Positions 54,097 through 62,064 of a stretch of DNA of 64,000 nucleotides are shown one piece after another; the first letter of the stretch is position 1, and every line of letters begins with the position of its first letter. A model generated the notes under the pieces. The model was not told where the DNA came from. It saw nothing but the letters and a program-made list of their open reading frames with translations, and ran no database searches. A program made the position numbers and the translations under genes. Origin of the DNA: Calothrix sp. NIES-4105 (lineage in GTDB: Bacteria; Cyanobacteriota; Cyanobacteriia; Cyanobacteriales; Nostocaceae); contig NZ_AP018290.1 of NCBI RefSeq assembly GCF_002368415.1, positions 2,235,470-2,299,469 of the forward strand, in the 5' to 3' direction.

Positions 54097-55660
54097 GTAT
54101 ATTCCTAATTCTTGATTCCTGCATCTGGTAGCGAACGATAACAGGACGGGTAAGACGATTAATTTCAGTGTTCCCTAGTTGAATATCTTTAGGTAACTCA
54201 AATATATGTTGTAATAGCGCTGTAGTTAGATATCGAGTTGGAACTTCAAGCTGTAGCTTTGTTGTATCTATATTATTACGTGACGCTAAAACAAAACCCC
54301 AAGGGCCAAACGAGGGTACATCGGCAACATAAGGATGTACGGTAAGTCCTGCATGGGCAATTGTCGCAGTTATGCAGCTAATGACTTTTGGTGTGAAAAA
54401 TGAGCTTGATGCTTGGGTAACAAGAACACCATTTTCAGCAAGGCGCCCCATTAATCTTCTATAAAATCCATCAGAATAAAGTTTAGCTAAACTATCATGA
54501 TCGGGGTCAGGGAAATCGGCAATAATGACATCGAATATATCAGGTAATTTAGGCGCCTGTACAAATGCATCAGCGTTAATGACTTGAACACGGGGGTCTT
54601 TGAGTGAGTTCGCATTAACTTGAGCTAATTGAGGGTAACGAGTAGCTAATTTGACTATTGTCGGGTCAAGTTCAATAAGAACTACACGCTTTATACCTTG
54701 CCATTTCAATACTTCCCGCACAGCCATTCCATCACCAGCGCCTAATACGAGTACTTTTTTAGGGTTTGGAACAGCGCTCATTGCTGGATGGACTAGTGCT
54801 TCGTGATAGCGGTACTCATCGACAGTAGAAAATTGTAAATCACCATCGAGAAATAAGCGCAGGTCTTTACCTTGACGTGTTAAAACAATACGTTGGTAAG
54901 TTGATTGCACTCGCTTGATGATTGGCGCATTATATAAATTATTTTCGAGCTTGTTGCCTATTGGTATGGAAACTGGCGCCGATACTAGTAGAACGATTCC
55001 TAAAATTAATCCTACGTATCCCCAACGACGCATTGATGGAAAATACTGTCCTATGGCAAACACCATTAGAGCAGGAAAGGCGCCTAACACAAACGCAGTT
55101 GGAAACATGCTTAACAAGGGGAGTAAAAGTAAGGGGAATGCTAGCGACCCCAACAAACCACCCAAATAGTCAAGTGCCAGTACTCCAGAAATAGCATCGC
55201 GCACACCATCTGCTATCTCAAGCAACCGCGCGAGAATTGGCACTTCTAACCCTGCTAATATTCCTAGTAAAATAGTGGTGAGAAATAAAGCTTGCCAAAT
55301 TACAGCACTGTCTGCGACGAACAGCGCAAATAATGCCATTGGTAATAAGGCAGTTAGAGGTGCTATTGCAAGTTCGATTTTGATAAAGGTAGATAGCATT
55401 TCGCGTTGTAATGCGCGTCCCTGTTCTTTTGGCGCAATGAACCTGCTTAAGTATGAACCGATACCCATTGCTGCAAGGAATCCTCCAATGGCGATACCGT
55501 ATGCGAGCGCTTGGTTACCCATTAGGTAGCTTGCTAGGTTGCCTAGTAGTAGTTCTACGGCTAGTCCTGTTCCGGATGATACTGCTGCTGCTAACAGTAA
55601 TATTCGTCGTTGTGCTTTGTTTATATGTAAACTGTGTTGACTTTCTTCTTCGGCGCCCAT
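54092..55660 (-). CDS. Membrane-anchored spermidine-synthase-like protein
   Basis: A 522-residue protein. The N-terminal half has about seven membrane helices (25-245). The C-terminal half is an aminopropyltransferase-like Rossmann domain with VLVLGAGDGMAVREVLK (about 303-319), LIELDPTIVKLAT and IIADFPDPDHDSLAKLYS. Soluble spermidine synthases lack the membrane half, so this is the fused type. Likely transfers aminopropyl groups or acts on a related substrate at the membrane. It sits between DUF4178 and a small exported protein, probably one operon. Confidence 0.88.
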   Translation of the reverse strand: MGAEEESQHSLHINKAQRRILLLAAAVSSGTGLAVELLLGNLASYLMGNQALAYGIAIGGFLAAMGIGSYLSRFIAPKEQGRALQREMLSTFIKIELAIAPLTALLPMALFALFVADSAVIWQALFLTTILLGILAGLEVPILARLLEIADGVRDAISGVLALDYLGGLLGSLAFPLLLLPLLSMFPTAFVLGAFPALMVFAIGQYFPSMRRWGYVGLILGIVLLVSAPVSIPIGNKLENNLYNAPIIKRVQSTYQRIVLTRQGKDLRLFLDGDLQFSTVDEYRYHEALVHPAMSAVPNPKKVLVLGAGDGMAVREVLKWQGIKRVVLIELDPTIVKLATRYPQLAQVNANSLKDPRVQVINADAFVQAPKLPDIFDVIIADFPDPDHDSLAKLYSDGFYRRLMGRLAENGVLVTQASSSFFTPKVISCITATIAHAGLTVHPYVADVPSFGPWGFVLASRNNIDTTKLQLEVPTRYLTTALLQHIFELPKDIQLGNTEINRLTRPVIVRYQMQESRIRNIP

Positions 55661-55688
55661 ATTTTTTTATTAATCGAACGTTTTTGAG

Positions 55689-55745
55689 GGGGCGGGTTTA
55701 GGGGATTTTGCGTAAGGGTTTATATTTTTGGTTAACCCGCCCCTA
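55689..55745. repeat. R1 repeat, variant copy
   Basis: GGGGGCGGGTTTAG at the left and GGTTAACCCGCCCCTA at the right around a different AT-rich centre. It separates the spermidine-synthase-like gene from the small exported gene and supplies the latter's TAG. Confidence 0.8.
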
Positions 55746-55979
55746 CTTGCCGCTTCCTGGTCCACCGCCTTGGAAACCTTCGTAACTGCTACGGCTGGTT
55801 GATGTGTAAATCCATACGCCTTGGGAATTATATCTTCCTGATGGATTTGTGCCTTCGCGCGGCGAATAATTTGATTGCTGTTCTTGACGCAATACTAATG
55901 CGCTGGAGTCGGTGACGCTGGCGTAAATTGTTGAGGCTGCAATTAAGACAGTTCCGGCAGATAAAATTTTGGTAATCAT
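55743..55979 (-). CDS. Small exported glycine/serine-rich protein, 78 aa
   Basis: The ATG at 55979 (MITKILSAGT) is preferred over a TTG at 55997. A signal peptide (residues 1-20) precedes a short polar mature part with SGRYNSQGVWIYTSTSRSSY and a GGGPGSGK tail. No family recognised. It starts 34 nt after the membrane protein at 56013, so the four genes from 57002 down to 53363 likely form one transcript. Confidence 0.6.
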   Translation of the reverse strand: MITKILSAGTVLIAASTIYASVTDSSALVLRQEQQSNYSPREGTNPSGRYNSQGVWIYTSTSRSSYEGFQGGGPGSGK

Positions 55980-56012
55980 AGTTTTATTAATTGTCAATTA
56001 ACAGCTAATTCT

Positions 56013-57002
56013 TTATTGTTTTCGCGCATAAATTACATCAGTAGGTAAAAGAGTACGGGCACCATCACGAACTATTAGTTTTGTTCGGTCTACAGGTGCA
56101 TCAGGATAAACATCTACGTGAAAACCGTAGGAACCACGTTCAGACATTACAAAGAATTTATCGAGTTTTACTACAGCTTTGATAAAACTGCCATCTTTGG
56201 TTTTGCGCTTAACATTAACAACGGTAGATTCACAGTATATTTGTTCGCCATAGCTGTCATTAATAACTAGCGTAACTTCAAATTGTGGAGGCGCCGTTTC
56301 GTCAGCTTCAACTTCAACCCGAACACGCACTAAACGCTTTTCACCTCCCAATATTGCACGTCCAGTAGGGTCACTGTCGTTAATTTGTTCAAATATCGCG
56401 CGCTTACCGCTTTTACGAGCAGCGTACATAGTTGCCAAAGATAACGGACAGGAAAAAATTATTCCTAACCACAAATATCCAGTATCGATAATTCCATTGC
56501 TGACAGTGACTTGAAACGATACAGGTTGATTTAAATCTTTTCCTTCTGTAGTTCCATAATCAAGCACTGCCAGCGCAATAGTCAAAGTCTCATCTTGCTT
56601 GGCACGTACATCTAACCCACCAAGAGTATCTTGTTCATCCCAATTTCCGGACTCTCCGTCTTCATACCAAGTACCAGTTTCTCTCCATGCTTCCTTAGTA
56701 CCCGACGCTATCACTTTTCCAGCTTTATCTAGCAATTGAATTTCAAACGCTACCCACTCATTCGCGTTTATTCGTGCTTCAGCATCAACACGCATGGCGC
56801 CGAGTGTGTGTGGTTTTAATTCTATAGGTTTAAGCTTTGCAGGCTCATCATCTTGAACCGTCACTTTTTCATCTAACAGCGTTCGCTGCCACAAAGGTGA
56901 CATAATTAACGTGACAAAAATTAATATGAATCCACTAAAGGCGCCCCAAGCCCACCGATCAATAAAACGGCTTGTACGCTTCGTTGTTATAGCCACTTGC
57001 AT
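56013..57002 (-). CDS. Two-helix membrane protein of the DUF4178 cluster
   Basis: Start at 57002 (MQVAITTKRTSR), 329 residues; an earlier ATG at 57077 is possible. Helix 1 at about 19-42 and helix 2 near 175-195 (GYLWLGIIFSCPLSLATMYA). A beta-rich domain lies between them (EWVAFEIQLLDKAGKVIASG) and another after (PQFEVTLVINDSYGEQ). No named family recognised. First gene of the four-gene minus-strand set. Confidence 0.7.
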   Translation of the reverse strand: MQVAITTKRTSRFIDRWAWGAFSGFILIFVTLIMSPLWQRTLLDEKVTVQDDEPAKLKPIELKPHTLGAMRVDAEARINANEWVAFEIQLLDKAGKVIASGTKEAWRETGTWYEDGESGNWDEQDTLGGLDVRAKQDETLTIALAVLDYGTTEGKDLNQPVSFQVTVSNGIIDTGYLWLGIIFSCPLSLATMYAARKSGKRAIFEQINDSDPTGRAILGGEKRLVRVRVEVEADETAPPQFEVTLVINDSYGEQIYCESTVVNVKRKTKDGSFIKAVVKLDKFFVMSERGSYGFHVDVYPDAPVDRTKLIVRDGARTLLPTDVIYARKQ

Positions 57003-57399
57003 TGTAATTGTATAAATTAAAAAAGCGTGATAATCACTCCATATTAGCCTTAGCTTTTTAAAAATGTCGAAAAGCACACAACATGTGGTACAGGCTTCCT
57101 AGCCTGTGCAGTCATAAGTACACGTACATATATTTACCACAGAGACTCGACGGGCACAGAGAAGAAGTAAGAGAAAGTTTATACAATGGTGCCTACAACT
57201 CCCAACAAAGCCAATTAATAGAATGTCGTTACATGCCATCAACAAAAGAGCGTATGTTCCGTAAGAAGTCATTAAAAGACAAAGCGTTAAAATAAATAGC
57301 TGTATTAAGGGACATTTTCATCGCTTCAATCAGCAACGCAGTCAGCTAGAATATAGTTAATTATAAGTATATTTCCTGAATGTGAAGTAAACAGACCAA
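57003..57399. other. Spacer with R3 and R8 copies
   Basis: R3 variant at 57086-57111 (TACAGGCTTCCTAGCCTGTG) and an R8 piece at 57135-57165. A 70-codon plus-strand frame (57083-57295) is built largely from these repeats and is not called a gene. Confidence 0.6.
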
Positions 57400-57726
57400 A
57401 TGACTTTTACAGAATTAAAATCTCAATTACTCTCGTTAACACCAGCAGAAAAAGCTGAGGTCATTCAAATATTATCGCAAAGTTTGGCTAACACTTGGCA
57501 AGGAATTAACAAAACTCCTGGTGTTATGGGTGGTGACGCTTGTATTAGACAAACTCGTATTCCTGTATGGTTACTAGTGAGTTATCGGCGTTTAGGTTTA
57601 AGTGAAGCCAAAATTTTAGATAATTATCCAACTTTATCAGCTGTTGACTTAGCAAATGCTTGGTCTTATGCTCAGATACACGCTAACGAGATTGAAGCAG
57701 CAATTACAAAGCATAACGAAGCATAA
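57400..57726 (+). CDS. DUF433 antitoxin
   Basis: 108 residues. An N-terminal helical part (LLSLTPAEKAEVIQILSQSL) is followed by the DUF433 winged-helix signature GVMGGDACIRQTRIPVWLLV (about 45-64) and AKILDNYPTLSAVDLANAW. Typical antitoxin of a DUF433/DUF5615 pair. It binds its own promoter and the toxin that starts 3 nt later. Confidence 0.92.
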   Translation: MTFTELKSQLLSLTPAEKAEVIQILSQSLANTWQGINKTPGVMGGDACIRQTRIPVWLLVSYRRLGLSEAKILDNYPTLSAVDLANAWSYAQIHANEIEAAITKHNEA

Positions 57727-57729
57727 TTA

Positions 57730-58062
57730 ATGGCACGTTTATACGCAGACGAGCAGTTTCCAAGGGAAACTGTTCTTATACTCAGGACTTTGGGGCACGA
57801 TGTTCTAACAGTTCAAGAAGCAGGTAAGGCAAACCAAGGTATTCCTGATGACGAAGTTGTTGCATTTGCGGCAAGTATTCAGCGTGCTGTCGTAACACTT
57901 AATAGATATGATTTTATTAAACTGCACGCGAAGCAAGCAGACCATGCTGGCATAATTGTGTGTACTGAAAATCAAGACTTTTCCATGTTAGCGACACGAA
58001 TTAATGAAGCAATTTCTTCTTTTGAATCATTAACAGGACAACTTATTCGAGTATACAAATAG
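57730..58062 (+). CDS. DUF5615 PIN-like toxin
   Basis: 110 residues with the PIN-like acidic residues: ADEQFPRETV (D7), IPDDEVVAFA and VVTLNRYDFIKL. DUF5615 proteins are compact PIN-fold ribonuclease-like toxins paired with DUF433 antitoxins. Complete. It converges on the truncated Ro gene, 25 nt away. Confidence 0.92.
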   Translation: MARLYADEQFPRETVLILRTLGHDVLTVQEAGKANQGIPDDEVVAFAASIQRAVVTLNRYDFIKLHAKQADHAGIIVCTENQDFSMLATRINEAISSFESLTGQLIRVYK

Positions 58063-58087
58063 TTACAATGGATAGAAGTTGATTTCT

Positions 58088-58381
58088 CTAACCTCCATCA
58101 GAAGCATATACAATTTCTGAAGCTACACGTTTTGGATTTTCGGCAATGGCTTTAAATAAGGTATCAACAAAATCATTGGTTAATTCGTGTTTGCCTGCAT
58201 AATAAGTATTTTGTGATGTACCAATTAACAAGCAGCGACGTAATACTTGCCACAAGTCAGCTTTGAACATGTAACCACCAGAACGTCCCTGAATCATTTC
58301 TGCTTCGCGTCTGGGGATTGCTTGAGATTGTGGAGTATTTTGATTTTTATTATTTTGGTTTAGAAAAAATTTATATGTCAT
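58088..58381 (-). pseudogene. Truncated Ro60-like TROVE protein (N-terminal 97 aa)
   Basis: Start at 58381 (MTYKFFLNQ), with GGAGGT 6 nt upstream. Residues 18-97 match the start of the TROVE domain of Ro ribonucleoproteins (SQAIPRREAEMIQGRSGGYM, ADLWQVLRRCLLIGTSQNTY, ASEIVYASDGG). An intact Ro is about 500 residues or more; here a stop follows SDGG and the rest is gone. Ro/Rsr binds misfolded RNAs and Y RNAs. The two tRNA-like RNAs just upstream on the same strand support the identification. A DUF433/DUF5615 pair occupies the truncation side. Confidence 0.8.
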
Positions 58382-58420
58382 TTCTACCTCCGCGACTCCC
58401 GTTAGGGTTATGTAATAAAA

Positions 58421-58544
58421 TTGACAGGACGAGAATTGCACTCGTATATCCAGACGATTAAGGGGGGATTCGTTGGAAAGCGATAACCCTAAGTCTTCGT
58501 CCCGTGAGGGCAAAATTGGCGCTTTACTGTTAAGCTACCTGCCA
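58421..58544 (-). ncRNA. tRNA-like RNA A, candidate Y RNA
   Basis: 124 nt on the minus strand. A 7-bp acceptor-like stem TGGCAGG/CCTGTCA pairs in full with one G-U. Then TA, a D-arm GCTT..AAGC, a T-arm stem ACGAG/CTCGT around a 7-nt loop TGCAATT, and a single unpaired A after the acceptor. In place of a normal anticodon arm is a long insert containing GCCCTCACGGGACGAA and AGGGTTATCG. The 3' end is 40 nt before the Ro fragment start. Bacterial Y RNAs (YrlA type) are known tRNA mimics next to Ro genes; the Y identity is inferred from position and fold. Confidence 0.6.
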
Positions 58545-58575
58545 GTGGTTATATATACATTTAGATGTATATAAG

Positions 58576-58700
58576 GTGGTGGAGCAAGATTTGAACTTGC
58601 GACCTCGCGAACCTAAATCGATAACCCTCATTTATTCGTCCCGTTAGGGCAATAAGTCAAACAAGGATATTACGCGCTCTACCTACTGAGCTACCCGCCA
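58576..58700 (-). ncRNA. tRNA-like RNA B, candidate Y RNA
   Basis: 125 nt on the minus strand, upstream of RNA A. Acceptor-like TGGCGGG/TCCACCA (six of seven pairs), TA, D-arm GCTC..GAGC with AGTAGGTA loop, variable-like AGGTC, and T-arm GCAAG/CTTGC around the canonical loop TTCAAAT. The central insert of about 60 nt carries GCCCTAACGGGACGAA and AGGGTTATCG, shared with RNA A. A tRNA search might report it as an odd or pseudo tRNA; the insert is too short for a group I intron. Confidence 0.6.
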
Positions 58701-59125
58701 CATGATTTTTAGGTTTTTGATTACGGTTGGGGGAGACGGGCGGGTTTACTAGTCTTTGCGTTATGTTGTGGGATGTTTGTTAACCCGCCCTTACTAGTCT
58801 TTGCGTTATGTTGTGGGATGTTTGTTAACCCGCCCTTACTATGTGTTTTTGGTTGGTTCATTGTTTGTTTTCTTTGACTGTGTTGTTTTCTATGAGTCTA
58901 AAGTAAACCCTACTTCTTCCCCTAGGCTAGTTTTATATTTAAAGTGTATAAAGCTTTTGCTGTAAGGATTTAAAACCTAGGGGAAACGGTTTCCTTCAGG
59001 GATTCCCCTAACTTTTGATGTTACACGACTTGGGTTTGCTCAAAATAGTAGAAATAAAAAAAGAGACAGTTCGTGATTATTGTCCCACAAGTGTTATATA
59101 GTTTTCATGGTGTTATTTATGTAAA
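58701..59125. other. Spacer with R1 pieces and a long inverted repeat
   Basis: R1 pieces at about 58736-58836 (CGGGCGGGTTTACTAG, then two GGTTAACCCGCCC-like ends with a repeated 50-nt unit beginning TAGTCTTTGCG). An inverted pair CCCCTAGGCTAGTTTTA and TAAAACCTAGGGG lies at about 58919-58983, followed by GGAAACGGTTTCC. No gene found. Confidence 0.6.
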
Positions 59126-59601
59126 TCAGCTACCTAAGAAATATTGCAGTTGAATTTAGATATTTGTACTTGGCCCTGCGACTAATACAGCAGATTCGCC
59201 AAATTTTGGTGGTCCAGTGCGAATTACAGGTTGTTAGAAAAGCCAAAGCCTTCTGTTGGGATGCCAAGGACATTTCGGTTGAGGGCACCATCATTATTAG
59301 TGTCATGAATTACTGCAATGGCATAGTTACCTGGTTTCAAGTTGGGAAAGGTAACTGTTTGAGGTGTTGCAGCAATTTTGGTACATTGAGCCAAGCTCGC
59401 GCGCTTGCCGTTATCTGGAAAACCTTTGCTAGTAGAAAAGACAGTTAAACAAACTTGTCCTTTCTGACTTTTGAATCCGTCAACACGAACGGTTAGTTTA
59501 CCATTAAAGCTGGCGCCGACTTGGTGAGGCATTAGTACCAAATTTGTAATAGCGCTTAAAACTAGAATGACTACCTTAAACTTGGGCTTCATTATTTTCA
59601 C
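59126..59601 (-). pseudogene. DUF2141 secreted protein with frameshift and nonsense change
   Basis: The open frame gives 125 residues: a signal peptide (1-30), then the DUF2141 fold with GKLTVRVDGFKSQKGQVCLT and YAIAVIHDTNNDGALNRN. It ends early at 59224 after GFGFSNN. One added base after FSNN restores the expected family tail (PVIRTGPPKFGESAVLVAGP), which then hits TAA where a CAA (Gln) fits, followed by IQLQYF to 59126. Two lesions in the last 35 codons indicate decay, though the first 120 residues may still be made. Confidence 0.75.
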
Positions 59602-59865
59602 GTGTTAGAAATCAAAATAAATTATTCATAAATTATCTATGAGAGTACTTAGAAAGTTATGTATTATTCAATACATAGTATACATTGCTTGTTTTATGAA
59701 ATTACCATATAGCATAAATACTAAAAACTGGTTACAACTTTACTTTTAAATTGCGTGAAAGAGTAATATCCTCCCATACAACTGAACAATTAACCTTGAT
59801 GCTCTAGGCCATTCAGGTTACTTCTAATCAATTTTTGATAAAAGCACAGTAGTTGAATAAAATAT

Positions 59866-60291
59866 TTATTTAGACAAATCTTCTATTTGTAGGTTTGGAA
59901 TTTGGGAAAAGTCTTTATGATTCCGTGTAGCTATTATTGCATTTTGAGTTAGAGCAATTGATGCTATCCGCAAATCTTTTTCGATCTTATTTTTTCCTAA
60001 TTCCTTAGAGCTTTTCCTTAACAAGTCGTAACAATCCTCAGCATTTTTATCAAAATTTAAGACAGTTATTACCTTGATAAAAGTAGTAGTTTCCCAGAGC
60101 TTAGTGTAAAGTAGAGTCAGATTTTTTGCTTGGACTGGGTTATTCAATCTCCCAACCCAACCGTTAAATAGTTCTTGAACAGTCACCACTGTAATAGCTA
60201 CATCTTTATAATGCTTGTCAACAGCAGCAATTATTGCTTTATTACCAGCTAAAAACAGTGATGCGTGGTCGGTATCAAGAATCCATGTCAT
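59866..60291 (-). CDS. VapC-like PIN-domain toxin
   Basis: 141 residues with PIN acidic residues in LDTDHASLFL (D6), VVTVQELFNGW (E about 40) and EKDLRIASIALT (D about 106). A ribonuclease toxin of the VapBC type. Its ATG overlaps the antitoxin stop (ATGA, 60288-60291), the usual arrangement. Confidence 0.9.
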   Translation of the reverse strand: MTWILDTDHASLFLAGNKAIIAAVDKHYKDVAITVVTVQELFNGWVGRLNNPVQAKNLTLLYTKLWETTTFIKVITVLNFDKNAEDCYDLLRKSSKELGKNKIEKDLRIASIALTQNAIIATRNHKDFSQIPNLQIEDLSK

Positions 60292-60584
60292 ATTTTATCC
60301 AAACCTCTCTCTGCTCTAATTTCTTCCATAATTTCCATAAAATCTGGGTCGTCCTGAAAAATTCCAGCAAATTTCATTAAAGGATTTTCTGGAGTAACTG
60401 GTTGTATTGGTGCAGGGATTTGAATTATTTCTGCCTGTGCTAGACGCTGCTTTAATAGCTTTTGAACTTTTTCTACAGCACCTTGTTTAGTCTCATCACT
60501 GATTTGGCAATCAGGGACTTCTAAGATGGTGGCTGTAGTGAAGCCATCGTCTCTACTTTCCAATAAAATATTCCAATTATCCAC
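60288..60584 (-). CDS. Antitoxin partner of the PIN toxin
   Basis: 98 residues. The N-terminal part resembles a HicB-like or short alpha/beta antitoxin (ILLESRDDGFTTATILEVPD), with a proline-rich linker and an acidic C-terminal helix (DPDFMEIMEEIRAERGLD) that probably blocks the toxin. It overlaps the toxin by 4 nt. Family placement is by position and general form. Confidence 0.8.
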   Translation of the reverse strand: MDNWNILLESRDDGFTTATILEVPDCQISDETKQGAVEKVQKLLKQRLAQAEIIQIPAPIQPVTPENPLMKFAGIFQDDPDFMEIMEEIRAERGLDKI

Positions 60585-61021
60585 TTTTCTTTACCTGGCG
60601 AGTGTTAAATAAGTTTTGTATTTCTAATTATATCTATGTTTTTCGGAATTTGACTGCCGTTTTTTATTAAATAGGATACATTCGCTTTTGTATATCACTG
60701 TTAATTATATTGCAATGCACGATAGGAAAGTTGATTATAAATTATTAAAAATAAAACTAGTAGTATAGAAGCTTTTACGTATCTAGTATTATTTTACCGC
60801 TGACTATTATAGTTTTTGTAAGAATAATTGGAATTGATTTGGGTTTACTTCTATTTATTTATATTGCAAAAAGCTATTTTCTATTACACGGTCGAACAAC
60901 AATCTTAATTACAGCTTTTACGGTAATACCTTGAATTATTAGTGACTATCTCACTCAGGTTGATTGGGTTAAAATTACCTTCGACCTAACCCTCGCTTTA
61001 TATTTGACTCAAATAATCTTG
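60585..61021. other. Intergenic region, nothing recognised
   Basis: 437 nt, AT-rich, no credible frame, repeat or hairpin seen. A toxin for the antitoxin-like gene at 61022 would be expected on its low-coordinate side, but no remnant was recognised. Confidence 0.4.
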
Positions 61022-61243
61022 TTACTTAAGACATTCCCAATCCTCTTCTTCAATCATAGGGCTTACTAGATCACCCAAGGTTCTACCTTTACCTGCAATT
61101 GAAGCAGGGGGAACTCGGCGCCTTACTTGTGGTGTATTATCCTCCAAAATTGTTACAATCACACGGGCAGAAGACACTTGTGGCTCATCCGTTAGCCATC
61201 TAACTTGACCGTCTTCAAAAATAGCTTCGTAACTTTTCAGCAT
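61022..61243 (-). CDS. Orphan antitoxin-like protein, 73 aa
   Basis: Starts MLKSYEAIFEDGQVRWL, a pattern of short cyanobacterial antitoxins (YEAI-x-E-x-GQV-x-WL), continues ARVIVTILED and ends in an acidic helix (LVSPMIEEEDWECL). No toxin follows. It could be a lone antitoxin left after toxin loss, or a small regulator. Confidence 0.65.
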   Translation of the reverse strand: MLKSYEAIFEDGQVRWLTDEPQVSSARVIVTILEDNTPQVRRRVPPASIAGKGRTLGDLVSPMIEEEDWECLK

Positions 61244-61332
61244 CGTTTTCTTCCTGATTTGAATAAATTTACTTTAAATAATATACTCAACTTTTAATAG
61301 TATAATGCAATCAATACAACTGTTTCGGTCGT

Positions 61333-61355
61333 ATGGTGGGCAGTGCCCACCTTAC
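61333..61355. repeat. R5 palindrome
   Basis: GGTGGGCAGTGCCCACC, second copy of the element at 34593. It lies in the spacer 61244-61509, otherwise featureless. Confidence 0.7.
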
Positions 61356-61509
61356 AGATACTTAAATTTTTAAGCGCAAACGCAGGCTACGCCAACAAAA
61401 ATAATTTAGGATTCCTATAGTCGTAACTGTAATAAAAGACTTTTAGAAAACGCCACTTACCCAATATCTTGTATCTTAGAAATATCAATAAGCATTTGGT
61501 AGGTGTACG

Positions 61510-62043
61510 ATGACGACTCTGCTACCGCATCGCTGGACTGTTGATGATTATCATCGCATTGTTGCATCTGGAGTTTTAGCAGAATACAGGTGCGAACTAA
61601 TCCGAGGAAAAATAGTTGATATGGCGCCTGAAGGGCCAGGACATGCACATAGGTGTGAAACATCTGCTCGTTACTTAGAGCGATTATTTGGTAAAGGTTG
61701 GTGGGCACGTCAAGGTAAACCAATCACGCTATCAGACTCAGAGCCAGAACCTGATATTGCTATTGTGAGAGAGCGAGATTATAGCCAGCAGCATCCCAAA
61801 AGCGAAGATATCTGTTTAATTGTAGAATATGCTTTTAGCACCCAGGCTAAGGACACAGGTGTTAAACGGGATGTTTACGCCGAGCATGGTATTCCTGATT
61901 ACATCGTAGCCGACCTCAAAAGCTCTAAGGTAATTGATTATTCCAATCCTGTAAATAGTGTTTACACTTCGGAACAAACTTTTTACAGTGGCTTAATCCA
62001 AATCCCCCAAATTCAAGTGGATGTTCAAAGGTTGCTTTCTTAA
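61510..62043 (+). CDS. Uma2-family PD-(D/E)XK nuclease-like protein, copy 3
   Basis: 177 residues. WTVDDYHRIVASGVLAEYRC, then EPEPDIAIVRERDYS, ICLIVEYAFSTQAKDTGVKR and YAEHGIPDYIVADL give the D, E and K core. The usual EVSxxT is replaced by EYAFST. The stop is followed within 22 nt by the ICMT-like gene, so the two may be co-transcribed. Confidence 0.9.
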   Translation: MTTLLPHRWTVDDYHRIVASGVLAEYRCELIRGKIVDMAPEGPGHAHRCETSARYLERLFGKGWWARQGKPITLSDSEPEPDIAIVRERDYSQQHPKSEDICLIVEYAFSTQAKDTGVKRDVYAEHGIPDYIVADLKSSKVIDYSNPVNSVYTSEQTFYSGLIQIPQIQVDVQRLLS

Positions 62044-62064
62044 TTGGTTACACTTACTTCAAAG

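Noticed and set aside
57083-57295. 70-codon plus-strand frame
   Set aside because: Much of it is translated R3 and R8 repeat, with no ribosome site or family resemblance.
58576-58700. Ordinary tRNA gene
   Set aside because: The D and T arms fit, but no 7-nt anticodon loop exists and about 60 nt replace it; a second element with the same insert lies next to it.
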